Positions 36,908 through 45,960 of a DNA stretch of 64,000 nucleotides are shown here, piece after piece. The position numbers were made by a program, and so were the translations under genes. The notes beneath the pieces are model-generated. The model was not told the DNA's origin. It ran no database searches and was given only the letters and a program-made list of their open reading frames with translations. The DNA comes from Glycocaulis sp. (GTDB taxonomy: Bacteria > Pseudomonadota > Alphaproteobacteria > Caulobacterales > Maricaulaceae): NCBI GenBank assembly GCA_022565665.1, contig JAIUMI010000001.1, forward strand, positions 1 to 64,000, read 5' to 3'. Numbering within the stretch: position 1 is the first letter of the stretch; the number at the start of each line of letters is the position of its first letter.

Positions 36908-37858
36908 ATGAGCAAGACCCCGCCCTCTCCTGCCGCGCGCGACCGGCGCGTGGCCGATTCCATTCCGCGCAGTTTCGTGGATCGCGCGCCGGAGGGTTTG
37001 CGCCCCTATCTGCGGCTTGCCCGCTATGACCGCCCCATAGGCTTCTGGCTGCTGCTCCTGCCCTGCTGGATGGGGATGGGGCTGGCAGGCGCGCAGACAG
37101 GTCTGGGCTGGAATAGCCTGTGGTTCGCCGCGCTGTTTGCCGTCGGCGCGGTGGCGATGCGCGGGGCGGGTTGCACCTGGAACGACATTGCAGACCGTGA
37201 TCTCGACGCAAAAGTGGCCCGCACCGCAGACCGGCCTCTGGCGGCGGGCACTATCAGCCTGAAACAGGCGCTCGCCTTCCTGATTGCGCAATGCCTTGTG
37301 GGTGCTCTCGTACTGGTCTTCCTGCCCCTGCAGGCCGCTTTAATCGCGCTTGGCGCGCTGGCGCTGGTGGCGGCCTACCCCTTCATGAAGCGCATCACCT
37401 GGTGGCCGCAAGTCTGGCTGGGCCTCACCTTCAACTGGGGCGTCCTCGTCGGCTTTGCTGCCCTGGGAGGGACTGACTGGATAGCCGCCCTCCTCCTTTA
37501 TGCGGCCTGCGCGTTCTGGACGCTGGGCTATGACACCATCTATGCCTGTCAGGACATGGAGGATGATGCGCTGGTGGGGGTGAAATCCTCTGCCCGCGCT
37601 CTGGGCGGACTTATCCAGCCGGGCGTCATCCTGTTTTACGTGATCGCCCTCATACTCGCCGCGCTGGCCGCACTTCAGACCGGTACCGGGCTCCTCTTCG
37701 CACCCGTCTTTGCCGGTTTTGCCGTGCATCTGGTCTGGCAGGCAACGCGGCTCGATCCGGCGGATGGCGCGCGCTGCCTTGCCCTCTTCAAGTCCAACCG
37801 GGAGGCGGGACTGATCCTCACTGCCGCCCTGGTGCTGGGCGCGCTCGCCCCAATATGA
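36908..37858 (+). CDS. ubiA: 4-hydroxybenzoate polyprenyltransferase
   Basis: A 316-aa integral membrane prenyltransferase of ubiquinone synthesis. The first Asp-rich motif is NDIADRDLDAKVARTADRPL and the second is YDTIYACQDMEDD, both of which bind Mg-prenyl diphosphate. About eight helices are visible. I chose the ATG at 36908. UbiD, the next enzyme of the pathway in some routes, is also in this window at 57630. The downstream methyltransferase ATG overlaps by 4 bp. Confidence 0.95.
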   Translation: MSKTPPSPAARDRRVADSIPRSFVDRAPEGLRPYLRLARYDRPIGFWLLLLPCWMGMGLAGAQTGLGWNSLWFAALFAVGAVAMRGAGCTWNDIADRDLDAKVARTADRPLAAGTISLKQALAFLIAQCLVGALVLVFLPLQAALIALGALALVAAYPFMKRITWWPQVWLGLTFNWGVLVGFAALGGTDWIAALLLYAACAFWTLGYDTIYACQDMEDDALVGVKSSARALGGLIQPGVILFYVIALILAALAALQTGTGLLFAPVFAGFAVHLVWQATRLDPADGARCLALFKSNREAGLILTAALVLGALAPI

Positions 37859-38502
37859 TCGCCGATCCGGAGCGCTTCATCGCCGAGCATACCCGCATCG
37901 CCAGCGCGCCGCTGGTGCCCGAGCTCAATTTCCACCTCGCCGACGAGACCATCGCCATCTGGCAGAGCACGGAAGAAGCGCTGGGAAGGCAGGGCCTTCC
38001 CCCGCCCTTCTGGGCGTTCGCGTGGGCAGGCGGTCAGGCTCTGGCGCGCTATGTGATGGACAATCCTGACATCGTGACCGGACGGCATGTGCTGGACTTT
38101 GCCTGCGGCTGCGCGGTGGCCGGGATTGGCGCCGCCAGAGCCGGGGCTGCCCGCGTGGAGGCCAGCGAGATTGACCCGTTCGCCGTCATCGCCGCGCGCG
38201 CCAATGCCGCGCTCAATCATGTGGAGATCACGGCCGAGGAAGCTGATCTCGTCGGCACAGACCGGGGCTGGGACGTCGTTCTGGCAGGCGATGTCTTCTA
38301 TGAAGGGCCGGGCGCACAGCGTATCGCCAGCTGGCTGGACAACCTCAACGCGCGTGGCTGCACGGTACTGATCGGGGATCCGGGCCGCACCTTCCTGCCC
38401 AAGGACCGGCTGGAGGCGCTGGCGCGCTATGACACGCCGGTCAGCCGCGATCTGGAAGACAGGGATGTGCGTCTGGCCCGCGTCTGGCGGTTCGCTGGCT
38501 GA
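37855..38502 (+). CDS. ETF-beta lysine methyltransferase-like protein
   Basis: A 215-aa seven-beta-strand methyltransferase. The SAM motif is HVLDFACGCAVAGIGAARAG, an acidic loop ASEIDPFAV follows, and the post-motif LAGDVFYE replaces the usual DxxY. The opening PELNFHLADETIAIWQSTEE and PPPFWAFAWAGGQALARY match the mitochondrial ETFBKMT (METTL20) group, which methylates ETF beta. That substrate fits the beta-oxidation genes here but is inference. It overlaps ubiA by 4 bp. Confidence 0.87.
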   Translation: MIADPERFIAEHTRIASAPLVPELNFHLADETIAIWQSTEEALGRQGLPPPFWAFAWAGGQALARYVMDNPDIVTGRHVLDFACGCAVAGIGAARAGAARVEASEIDPFAVIAARANAALNHVEITAEEADLVGTDRGWDVVLAGDVFYEGPGAQRIASWLDNLNARGCTVLIGDPGRTFLPKDRLEALARYDTPVSRDLEDRDVRLARVWRFAG

Positions 38503-38540
38503 TTCTTTCCAAACGCATGTGAATCGCGGCTATTAGAGAC

Positions 38541-38978
38541 ATGGCACGCGCACGCGCCGTCGACCGGCGGCTATATCTTCTGGTGGAAATCACGGCCCGG
38601 CGGCTGCACCGGCGCGCCGATGCACGCCTGCGCAAGGAAGCGGGCGTGACCGCAGCCCAGTCTGCCGTGCTTTTCCTGCTTTCGCGCCGGGGCGAGCGGC
38701 GCATGGGCGCAATATCGGAAACACTGGCGCTCGGCGCACCGGCTGTCACCGGTCTTGTCCAGCGCATGGAAGCCATCGGCCTGGTCGCGCGTTCAGCCGA
38801 CACGTCAGACCGGCGCGGCGCGGTGGTCAGCCTGACCGAAGTGGGCCGGCAAGCCGCCTTCAAGGCCGATCAGGTGCTGCGCGACATCAATACGGAACTG
38901 GCCGAAAAGCTGGGCGAAGACGATGCCGACGCCCTGCAGGACATGCTCACCCGGCTCAACACCGAAGAGCTAGGCTAG
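38541..38978 (+). CDS. MarR-family transcriptional regulator
   Basis: A 145-aa winged-helix regulator. The recognition helix region is MGAISETLALGAPAVTGLVQ and the wing is SADTSDRRGAVVSLTEVG, with the typical D-x-R-R. MarR proteins usually respond to small phenolic or lipid ligands. Target genes are not evident. It converges on bamF with a single base between the stops. Confidence 0.92.
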   Translation: MARARAVDRRLYLLVEITARRLHRRADARLRKEAGVTAAQSAVLFLLSRRGERRMGAISETLALGAPAVTGLVQRMEAIGLVARSADTSDRRGAVVSLTEVGRQAAFKADQVLRDINTELAEKLGEDDADALQDMLTRLNTEELG

Positions 38979-38979
38979 T

Positions 38980-39528
38980 CTAAAGCCCCGGCAGCTTGCG
39001 GCCTGAACGGCGCGGCTGGACGATGATCACCTGACCATCACCCGCCACTTCGCGGATACGGCGGCGCTCTTCTTCAGGGTCGATGGGTGTATCGCGGTCC
39101 GCAGACGGGATCACGGCATCGGCGCGCCAGAACATCAGCCGGTCGGCGAAGTTCTCGTTCTTGCGGACCACAGCCGCCGTCTCGCCGTCGATGAGGGCGC
39201 GCACGTTCGGATTGGCGTCAGCCCCGCCAGCGCGGGCAGCCAGCAGGATTTCACCGCGGCTGGCGTTCTCGGCGCTGAAATCACCAAACAGGGCGCGGCG
39301 CGCGGACTGGTCCGGGAAGATGTCCTCGGCACGCAGCTGGCCGGGTGCGGGCGGGCGCAGCGAAAACTCCGGCGGCACGGTGAGCGGCGCGATCGTGACC
39401 ACACGGAACTCATCCGGGGTGGTCTTTTCCGCGCCGAGCGCCTGACGCACGCCTGAGGTGCAGGCGCTGGTGGTGAACAGCGCGATGGCGGCCACGGTCA
39501 CAAGGCTATGGATGCGCATGAGGCTCAA
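38980..39528 (-). CDS. DUF3035 lipoprotein, BamF-like
   Basis: A 182-aa protein with a lipoprotein signal (TTSACTSG; lipobox Cys about residue 23) and the DUF3035 core (TPDEFRVVTIAPLTVPPEFS, LRPPAPGQLRAED). DUF3035 lipoproteins are called BamF in alphaproteobacteria and associate with the BAM outer-membrane assembly complex. It lies after lspA, the signal peptidase that matures lipoproteins, in the same transcriptional direction. Confidence 0.88.
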   Translation of the reverse strand: MSLMRIHSLVTVAAIALFTTSACTSGVRQALGAEKTTPDEFRVVTIAPLTVPPEFSLRPPAPGQLRAEDIFPDQSARRALFGDFSAENASRGEILLAARAGGADANPNVRALIDGETAAVVRKNENFADRLMFWRADAVIPSADRDTPIDPEEERRRIREVAGDGQVIIVQPRRSGRKLPGL

Positions 39529-39611
39529 GGCTCCTGAAACGAAACGCTGAATGATCTTCTAACAGAGGTAAGCGCGGTCGCGCCACCCCCGGCGGCACCC
39601 GTTACGCCGCT

Positions 39612-40145
39612 TTAATCTGACGGCGCGGCGCTCTTCTTGCCTGTCTCGCTCAATAACAGGTCGAGAACAAGGCCGGCCACGCCCACCGAGATGGCCGCAT
39701 CGGCCACGTTGAAGACGTAGGGGAACCACAGGCCTGAAAAGTCGAGAAAATCGGCCACTGCGCCATACGCAATACGATCAATGACATTGCCAATGGCCCC
39801 GCCAATGATCAGGCCGAAGGCCAGCGCCTGCAGGCGCCGCTCTGCGCGCGTCAGCCAGAAGGCGATAACGCTGGCAATGGCGAGCGAGAAGCCAATCAGG
39901 ACAAGCCGCGCCCACAGGCTTTCAGCCGCGAAAAGGCCGAAGCTCACGCCCCGGTTCCACACCATGGTAAGGTTGAACCAGGGATCGAGCACCTCAACAC
40001 GCGCGCCGGGGCCCGCCTCCATGAAGCCGAGCCCGTTGAGCACCCACAGCTTGCTGACCTGATCGAGCACGATGACCAGCAAGGCAAGGCCGGCGCCCAT
40101 GGCCGCCAGGCGCGCGGAAGGGATGTGGCGGGCGATCAGGCTCAT
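39612..40145 (-). CDS. lspA: Lipoprotein signal peptidase (signal peptidase II)
   Basis: A 177-aa inner-membrane aspartyl protease with four predicted helices. The catalytic aspartates are D123 (GNVIDRI) and D149 (FNVADAAI), both present in the family's standard motifs. It cleaves prolipoproteins after lipidation and is the target of globomycin in other bacteria. It overlaps ileS by 4 bp, an arrangement found in many proteobacteria. Confidence 0.97.
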   Translation of the reverse strand: MSLIARHIPSARLAAMGAGLALLVIVLDQVSKLWVLNGLGFMEAGPGARVEVLDPWFNLTMVWNRGVSFGLFAAESLWARLVLIGFSLAIASVIAFWLTRAERRLQALAFGLIIGGAIGNVIDRIAYGAVADFLDFSGLWFPYVFNVADAAISVGVAGLVLDLLLSETGKKSAAPSD

Positions 40146-43099
40146 GCGGCCTCACCCTTACGCGCATCATACCAGGCCACCGCGTCCGCATCGCGGGCCG
40201 ACAGGTCCGGGTAGCGCGGGTCGGAGCCGACATCGGGCGTGATCCGCCAGGAGCGCGCGCATTTGCGCCCCTGAGCGGGTTTGAACACCACGGCGACACC
40301 GGGGGCGTCTTCGGTGCGGAACGCGTCTGCGGGGCCCTCACCATCTTTCAGCGAAGCCTGAGAGGTGATGCACAGCTCGGCGAGGAAATCGTCCACCCCG
40401 CCCGGCGCTTCGGTTTCCAAGGCGGTCCGGTAGGCCGGATCGGTAACAAAGACTTCCGGCGCGGCCTCCAGGCTCGAGCCGATCACCTTGTCCCGGCGCA
40501 TGATTTCCAACGCCGCCGTCACACCGCGCCGCAGGCGGCGGATGGTGCGCCAGCGCTCGGCAAGATCGGGCTGGTGCCAGCCGTCCGGCGTGTCCTTGAA
40601 CGTGTTGAGATGGACCGAAGGCGCGTCTGCGCCATGGCGGGAGGTCCATGTCTCTTCCATCGTGAAGGGCAGGAGCGGCGCCATCCACAGGGCAAGACGG
40701 TCCAAGAGTTCGGCCATCACCGTGCGCGCCGCCCTGCGCCGGCTGGCGTCCGGCCGGTCGCAATACAAGCTGTCCTTGCGGATATCGAGATAGAAGGCCG
40801 ACAGATCATTGACACAGAAATTGAACAGTGCCGACCAGGCCCGCTTGAAATCATACGCCGCGTAGGCTGCGCGCACGGTTTCATCCAGTTCGGCCATGCG
40901 GTGCAGCATGAAGCGCTCCAGAGCCGGCATGTCCGCCGGTTCCACGCGCTCTGCTTCGGTGAAATCATCGAGCGCGCCGAGCAGATAGCGCAGCGTGTTA
41001 CGAAGCTTTCGATAGGCGTCGACCGCCGATTGCAGGATACGCTCGCCAAAGGCCGGGTCGGAATTGTAATCCACGCTCGCCACCCAGAGGCGGAATATGT
41101 CCGCGCCGTACTTCTCGGCGAGCGCGTTCGGCGCGAGCACATTGCCGAGCGATTTGGACATCTTCATGCCCTTCTCGTCGACAATGAAGCCGTGGGTCAC
41201 GACCGCCTTGTAGGGCGCACGCCCGCGCGTGCCGCAGGCTTCCAGCAGGCTCGACTGGAACCAGCCGCGATGCTGGTCGGAACCTTCCAGATACACGTCC
41301 GCCGGCCATTCACCCTCACGCAGGGCGAAGGCGTGGGTGGAGCCTGAATCAAACCAGACATCGAGAATATCGGTGACCTGCTCATAGTCGGCCGCGTCGT
41401 ACTGATCGCCCAGCAGATCTTGCGCGTTGGCTTCGAACCAGGCATCGGCGCCAGCGTTCTCCACCGCCGCGATGATGCGGGCATTGACGCCTGCGTCATT
41501 GAGGACCTCGCCGCTCGCCTTGTTGACAAAAATGGTCAGCGGCACGCCCCAGGCGCGCTGGCGCGAGATCAGCCAGTCAGGCCGGTCCGAGACCATGGCG
41601 TGGATGCGGTTGCGTGCGCTCTTGGGCGTCCACTCGGTATCGTCAATGGCTTTGAGCGCGCGCTGACGCAGCGTCGTGCCATCGCCCACATCCTTGTCGA
41701 TGGCGATGAACCATTGATTGGTATTGCGGAAGATGACCGGGGCCTTGGACCGCCAGGAATGCGGATAGGAGTGCTCCAGGCGCCCGCGCGCCAGGAGATT
41801 GCCCACCTCGATCAGCGCATCGACCACAGCCTTGTTGGCCGGGCCTTCCTGCCCCGCCTTCTTGCCCTCGGTGCGCACGATTTCGAGGCCCGCAAAGAGC
41901 GGAATATGGGGCAGATACGCCCCATCCGGGCCGACCGTATGGGGGATGGGCTCCCTGGGATCATGCCACTGCTTGTTGGCCATCCAGGCGGCATAGTCCT
42001 CCGCGCCGTGGCCGGGGGCGGTGTGAACAAAGCCGGTGCCCTGCTCGTCCGTGACGTGATCGCCTTCGAGCAGCGGCACGCGGTAATTCCAGTAGGGATC
42101 GGTCTTCGCCAGCGGGTGCGAGCAGATAAGGCCCGCCACATCGGCATCGCTCAGCCGCTTCGACTTCACGATGAAGCCCGCCTTGGCGACCTCTTCCCAC
42201 AGGGCGTCAGCCACTATCAGCTTGTCGCCCGGACGCGCCCAGGGCAGGAAGTCAGCGCCCGTATCGGCGCCCACCACTTCATAAAGGCCGTAACTGATCT
42301 TTTTCGAATAGCAGATCGCGCGGTTGGCCGGGATCGTCCAGGGCGTGGTGGTCCAGATGACCACCGACGCGCCGGTCATGGCCGGACTGATGCCGGCCCC
42401 GTCGGCCTTCACGCCGCGCACGGGGAATTTCACCCAGATCGCGGGCGAAACCTTGTCGTGGTACTCCACCTCGGCCTCGGCGAGCGCGGTCTTCTCCACC
42501 GGCGACCACATCACCGGCGAGGAACCGCGATAGACCAGACCTGCATCGACGAATTTCAGGAATTCGGAGACGATGGCCGCTTCGGCGTCGAACGCCATGG
42601 TGGTATAGGGATTGTCCCACTCACCGGCCACGCCCATGCGCCTGAATTCGGCGCGCTGCACATCGATCCACTCGGCCGCATAATCCCGGCAGGCCTTGCG
42701 GAACTCGGCAACGGGCACATCGTCCTTCTTCTTGCCCTTGGCGCGGTAATTCTGCTCCACCTTCCACTCGATGGGCAGGCCATGGCAGTCCCAGCCCGGA
42801 CGGTAGGGCGCATCAAATCCGGCCATGCGCCGCGTGCGCACGACAAAATCCTTCAGGATCTTGTTCATGCCGGTGCCCAGATGGATATGCCCGTTGGCAT
42901 AGGGCGGGCCGTCATGGAGCACGAAAAGCTCGCGGCCCTTCGCGGTCTGGCGCATCTGGCCGTAGAGATCGCTTTCCTCCCAGCGGGCCAGCCATTGCGG
43001 CTCGCTCTGGGGCAGGCCGGCGCGCATGGGAAAATCGGTCTTCGGCAGGAAGAGTGTGTCTTTGTAATCGCGGGTATCGGTGGCAGTCGCGTCGCTCAT
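40142..43099 (-). CDS. ileS: Isoleucyl-tRNA synthetase
   Basis: A 985-aa class Ia synthetase. The HIGH signature appears as GHIHLGTGMNK and KMSKS as GMKMSKSLGN, with the editing domain between them. The C-terminal zinc cluster of E. coli IleS is mostly lost: the KCxxCW motif reads KCARSWRITPDVG and the second CxxC pair is DLSARDAD, so three of four Cys are replaced. Several alphaproteobacterial IleS proteins look like this, so it is probably natural. It is followed by lspA. Confidence 0.97.
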   Translation of the reverse strand: MSDATATDTRDYKDTLFLPKTDFPMRAGLPQSEPQWLARWEESDLYGQMRQTAKGRELFVLHDGPPYANGHIHLGTGMNKILKDFVVRTRRMAGFDAPYRPGWDCHGLPIEWKVEQNYRAKGKKKDDVPVAEFRKACRDYAAEWIDVQRAEFRRMGVAGEWDNPYTTMAFDAEAAIVSEFLKFVDAGLVYRGSSPVMWSPVEKTALAEAEVEYHDKVSPAIWVKFPVRGVKADGAGISPAMTGASVVIWTTTPWTIPANRAICYSKKISYGLYEVVGADTGADFLPWARPGDKLIVADALWEEVAKAGFIVKSKRLSDADVAGLICSHPLAKTDPYWNYRVPLLEGDHVTDEQGTGFVHTAPGHGAEDYAAWMANKQWHDPREPIPHTVGPDGAYLPHIPLFAGLEIVRTEGKKAGQEGPANKAVVDALIEVGNLLARGRLEHSYPHSWRSKAPVIFRNTNQWFIAIDKDVGDGTTLRQRALKAIDDTEWTPKSARNRIHAMVSDRPDWLISRQRAWGVPLTIFVNKASGEVLNDAGVNARIIAAVENAGADAWFEANAQDLLGDQYDAADYEQVTDILDVWFDSGSTHAFALREGEWPADVYLEGSDQHRGWFQSSLLEACGTRGRAPYKAVVTHGFIVDEKGMKMSKSLGNVLAPNALAEKYGADIFRLWVASVDYNSDPAFGERILQSAVDAYRKLRNTLRYLLGALDDFTEAERVEPADMPALERFMLHRMAELDETVRAAYAAYDFKRAWSALFNFCVNDLSAFYLDIRKDSLYCDRPDASRRRAARTVMAELLDRLALWMAPLLPFTMEETWTSRHGADAPSVHLNTFKDTPDGWHQPDLAERWRTIRRLRRGVTAALEIMRRDKVIGSSLEAAPEVFVTDPAYRTALETEAPGGVDDFLAELCITSQASLKDGEGPADAFRTEDAPGVAVVFKPAQGRKCARSWRITPDVGSDPRYPDLSARDADAVAWYDARKGEAA

Positions 43100-43268
43100 G
43101 GCGGCGTATCCCGTTTCTGGTATCGGTCGTTTCAGATCATCGTGGCTTGGACATATCCCGGCTGACGCGCGGCCCGTTACAGTACGGGATCAGGCGCGGG
43201 CCGGGCCGGTAATTCGCGGGATACGCGCGATGATGTGAAAGCGCTTCATGCTCATGGCTGCCGGTCTA

Positions 43269-44180
43269 TCAGGACGCGCGCTGGCGGTCCAGAAGCGCAC
43301 GCGCCTCGGCGCTGTCGTGCGCGATCTGCGCCTTTAGCGCCTCAAGGCTTTCAAAGCGGCGCTCCTCACGAATGAACGCGGTCATCTCCACCTCGATCAC
43401 CTGACCGTAGATATCGCCCGAAAAGTCGAACAGATGGACCTCCAGGCGCTCCTCGGTGCCTTCCACGGTCGGACGCTTGCCGCAATTGGCCACCCCGCCC
43501 ACCGGCTCTGACCGGCCCGGCAGGTGCGCGCGCACCGCATACACACCCGCCCTGGGGCGCAGATAGCCGCCAAGCGGCACATTGGCCGTGGGAAAGCCGA
43601 GCGTACGCCCGCGCTTGTCGCCATGGCCAACCTCGCCTTCGATGGCCCAGGGGCGTTCCAGCAAAAGCCCGGCGCGCTCCATATCGCCTTCGCGGATCGC
43701 CTCACGCACTGCGCTGGAGGATATCTTCACGCCCGCCTGCAGGCGGTCTGAACCAAGCGAGGGGGCGATGGCCACCGCAAACCCGTATAGCGCGCCAAGC
43801 GTCTCCAGCGTCTCTGCATTGCCCGCCCTGCCCTTGCCAAAGCAGAAATCGGCGCCCGTCACCACGCCCTCAACGCCCAGCTGGCCCACCAGCACGTCGC
43901 GCACGAAGCTTTCCGGGCTCATCGAGGAGAGAGCCGCGTCAAACCGGATGGTTTCCACGCGCGCCATGCCCGCTTCGCGCAGCGCCCGCGCGCGCTGGCC
44001 ATCGCTCATCAGGCGGAAAGGCGGATCATCAGGGCGGAAGAAGACGCGCGGATGCGGGCTGAACACGGCCGCCACCGGATCAGCGCCGATCCTGCCTGCC
44101 AGACTGCGCGCAAGGTCCAGCACGGTACGGTGACCGGCATGGACACCATCGAAATTGCCTAGAGCGGCAACACCGCTCAT
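43269..44180 (-). CDS. ribF: Bifunctional riboflavin kinase/FMN adenylyltransferase
   Basis: A 303-aa enzyme making FMN and then FAD. The N-terminal adenylyltransferase domain has GNFDGVHAGHR, and the C-terminal kinase domain has GRTLGFPTANVPL and FDFSGDIYGQ. I use ATG 44180 because the family begins there; an upstream extension covers the MaoC gene. It overlaps the MaoC stop by 4 bp. Between it and ileS lie about 170 bp with no gene that I can identify. Confidence 0.95.
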   Translation of the reverse strand: MSGVAALGNFDGVHAGHRTVLDLARSLAGRIGADPVAAVFSPHPRVFFRPDDPPFRLMSDGQRARALREAGMARVETIRFDAALSSMSPESFVRDVLVGQLGVEGVVTGADFCFGKGRAGNAETLETLGALYGFAVAIAPSLGSDRLQAGVKISSSAVREAIREGDMERAGLLLERPWAIEGEVGHGDKRGRTLGFPTANVPLGGYLRPRAGVYAVRAHLPGRSEPVGGVANCGKRPTVEGTEERLEVHLFDFSGDIYGQVIEVEMTAFIREERRFESLEALKAQIAHDSAEARALLDRQRAS

Positions 44181-44608
44181 TCCGCACTCGCGCGGCGCTT
44201 GCGTACCATCACCTCGGCATCTGCCTTCATGCAGGCCTCGCCATTCACCTCGCACACGCATTCCAGCATTACGCGGCGCTGCTTGATGTCGATACTTGTC
44301 ACCGTGGCGCGGGCGATCACGGTGTCGCCAATGCGCACCGGGCGCTCAAAGCGCATCGTCATGCCGGCAAACACCGCGCCGGGGCCGGGCAGATGATTGC
44401 CCAGAACGCAGGAAATATAGGACGCGATCAGCGCCCCGTGGGCGATGCGCCCGCGGAACGGCGTGCGCGCCGCATATTCCTCATCCATGTGCAAAGGATT
44501 GAAATCGCCGGACACTTCGGCGAAGCGGCGGACGGCTTCGTCATCGACGACGCGCGTGATCGAAGCCGTCTGGCCGACTTCCAACTCGTTGATTCCAAAG
44601 CCTTGCAT
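44177..44608 (-). CDS. MaoC-like dehydratase (R-specific enoyl-CoA hydratase type)
   Basis: A 143-aa single hot-dog domain. The hydratase-2 motif is visible as FAEVSGDFNPLHMDEEYAA, with catalytic Asp and His, followed by RIAHGALIASYIS. PhaJ-type enzymes hydrate trans-2-enoyl-CoA to (R)-3-hydroxyacyl-CoA. ATG 44608 is favoured over 44641. It is co-transcribed with ribF, an uncommon partner, so the exact substrate is open. Confidence 0.85.
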   Translation of the reverse strand: MQGFGINELEVGQTASITRVVDDEAVRRFAEVSGDFNPLHMDEEYAARTPFRGRIAHGALIASYISCVLGNHLPGPGAVFAGMTMRFERPVRIGDTVIARATVTSIDIKQRRVMLECVCEVNGEACMKADAEVMVRKRRASAE

Positions 44609-44646
44609 ATGATCCACCGCTGGCAGGAGAAGGTTCCGCACGGTGT

Positions 44647-44661
44647 TTAACCGAATTTTGA
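44647..44661. promoter_or_regulatory. CtrA-like site TTAA-N7-TTGA before cheY
   Basis: TTAACCGAATTTTGA matches the CtrA consensus TTAA-N7-TTAA with one mismatch. It lies about 110 bp upstream of the cheY ATG and about 40 bp upstream of the divergent MaoC gene. CtrA controls motility and chemotaxis genes in Caulobacter relatives. A single-mismatch 8-base match occurs by chance at some frequency, so this is a candidate only. Confidence 0.35.
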
Positions 44662-44769
44662 CTGCATTTGTCTAGCTTTCCCTCAGCACGGGGGATGAAA
44701 AGGCGGGGCTAACCAGCCTCACCACCGCGCTAGGGATGAAAACACGGGTCTGGATGGAGGTGTGTGGTT

Positions 44770-45156
44770 ATGGCTGTCGAAATGTCGATGCCTATCCTTG
44801 TGGTGGACGATTACAAGACGATGATCCGGATTATCCGGAATCTTCTCACCCAAATCGGCTTTGAAAACATCGACGAAGCTTCCGACGGTACGGAAGCGTT
44901 CGAGAAGATGAAGAAGCAGAAATACGGTCTGGTGATTTCCGACTGGAACATGGAGCCGATGACCGGCTACGAGCTGCTCCAGCGCGTGCGCGCGGACGAG
45001 ACGACCAAGAACGTGCCGTTCATCATGGTCACCGCCGAGTCCAAGACCGAAAACGTGATCGCGGCCAAGAAGGCCGGCGTGAACAACTATATCGTCAAGC
45101 CGTTCAATGCGGGAACGCTGAAAGCCAAGATGGTTGCCGTTATCGGCGACTTCTAG
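44770..45156 (+). CDS. cheY: CheY-like single-domain response regulator
   Basis: A 128-aa receiver domain. The acidic pair D13-D14 (VVDD), phospho-acceptor D58 (VISDWNM), the conserved Thr in IMVTAES and Lys in YIVKPF are all present. It should bind the flagellar switch when phosphorylated. I chose ATG 44770 over GTG 44764 because GGAGG is 9 bases before it. The cheZ-like gene follows 55 bp later, so the two form a signal and its phosphatase. Confidence 0.92.
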   Translation: MAVEMSMPILVVDDYKTMIRIIRNLLTQIGFENIDEASDGTEAFEKMKKQKYGLVISDWNMEPMTGYELLQRVRADETTKNVPFIMVTAESKTENVIAAKKAGVNNYIVKPFNAGTLKAKMVAVIGDF

Positions 45157-45211
45157 GTGCTCGCCAGCGTTCATTTTTCCGTATTGCAGCGCATCGTGAA
45201 GGAGGGATGTC

Positions 45212-45886
45212 ATGCCCGCCGCTGAAGTTGCCGCGCGTGTGCGCGAGTCGCTAGCCAATCTGAAGGCAAACGATCTTAAGGATGCCCAGGTGATGGAGGT
45301 GCTGACGCTTGCTCAGCAGCTGACCGACACCATGCAGCTCTTCTTTGGATCGCTGGATCAGTCGATCCACAAGGAATTCGTCTATATCGCCGACTATATC
45401 GCCCGCACGCGCACGGAAATCTCCAAGCTGCGTCCGAACGATATCAAGGAACAACGCATCCCGACGGCAGGCGCGGAACTGGAAGCGGTTGTCACCGACA
45501 CCGAGCGGGCCACCGAAGCCATCATGGCGGAGGCCGAGGCCCTGCTGGATAGCAAGCCGGACGATCTCGCCGCCTACAAGGCCCAGGTCGATGACGCGAT
45601 GATGCGCGTGATCGAGGCCTGCTCCTTTCAGGACCTTTCCGGCCAGCGCGTCTCCAAGGTCGTGGAATCGCTGCGTCACGTCGAAAAGCGGGTCAGCCGC
45701 TTTGCCGCCACCATGGGCGTTCACGACGCCGAAGCGGACGAGGACGAGATCGCCGAGACCGAGCGCAAGAAAAAGCTGCACCTCAATGGTCCCGCCATTG
45801 GCGGACCGGAGGTCGGACAGGATGCGGTTGACGAGCTGATCGCGTCCGATCTTGACCAGAACGCTATCGACGCCCTGTTCGACTAG
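45212..45886 (+). CDS. cheZ: CheZ-like protein phosphatase
   Basis: A 224-aa mostly helical protein with the CheZ catalytic motif ACSFQDLSGQRV (D141 and Q145 matching E. coli D143 and Q147). The C-terminal CheY-binding peptide appears twice in tandem, as QDAVDELIASD and QNAIDALFD (about 204-224). It should dephosphorylate CheY-P. It lies directly after cheY and is followed by a strong terminator. CheZ is less common in alphaproteobacteria. Confidence 0.87.
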   Translation: MPAAEVAARVRESLANLKANDLKDAQVMEVLTLAQQLTDTMQLFFGSLDQSIHKEFVYIADYIARTRTEISKLRPNDIKEQRIPTAGAELEAVVTDTERATEAIMAEAEALLDSKPDDLAAYKAQVDDAMMRVIEACSFQDLSGQRVSKVVESLRHVEKRVSRFAATMGVHDAEADEDEIAETERKKKLHLNGPAIGGPEVGQDAVDELIASDLDQNAIDALFD

Positions 45887-45906
45887 GGCCGGCCAAACCA
45901 GACAAA

Positions 45907-45945
45907 GAAAACCCCGCCGGAGCACTGGCGGGGTTTTCTTTTTCG
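45907..45945 (+). terminator. Intrinsic terminator after cheY-cheZ
   Basis: AGAAAACCCCGCC (45907-45919) pairs with GGCGGGGTTTTCT (45928-45940) across GGAGCACT, followed by TTTTT. It can act in both directions between the convergent cheZ and panD genes. Confidence 0.9.
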
Positions 45946-45960
45946 GCCTTATACAGTGGG

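Noticed and set aside
41420-43165. A 581-codon open frame antisense to ileS
   Set aside because: It has no recognisable domain, mirrors the codon pattern of ileS and comes from high GC, which makes stop codons rare on the opposite strand.
43100-43268. Possible RNA gene between ileS and ribF
   Set aside because: I found no tRNA-like fold or strong hairpin; it is probably just promoter sequence for ileS.
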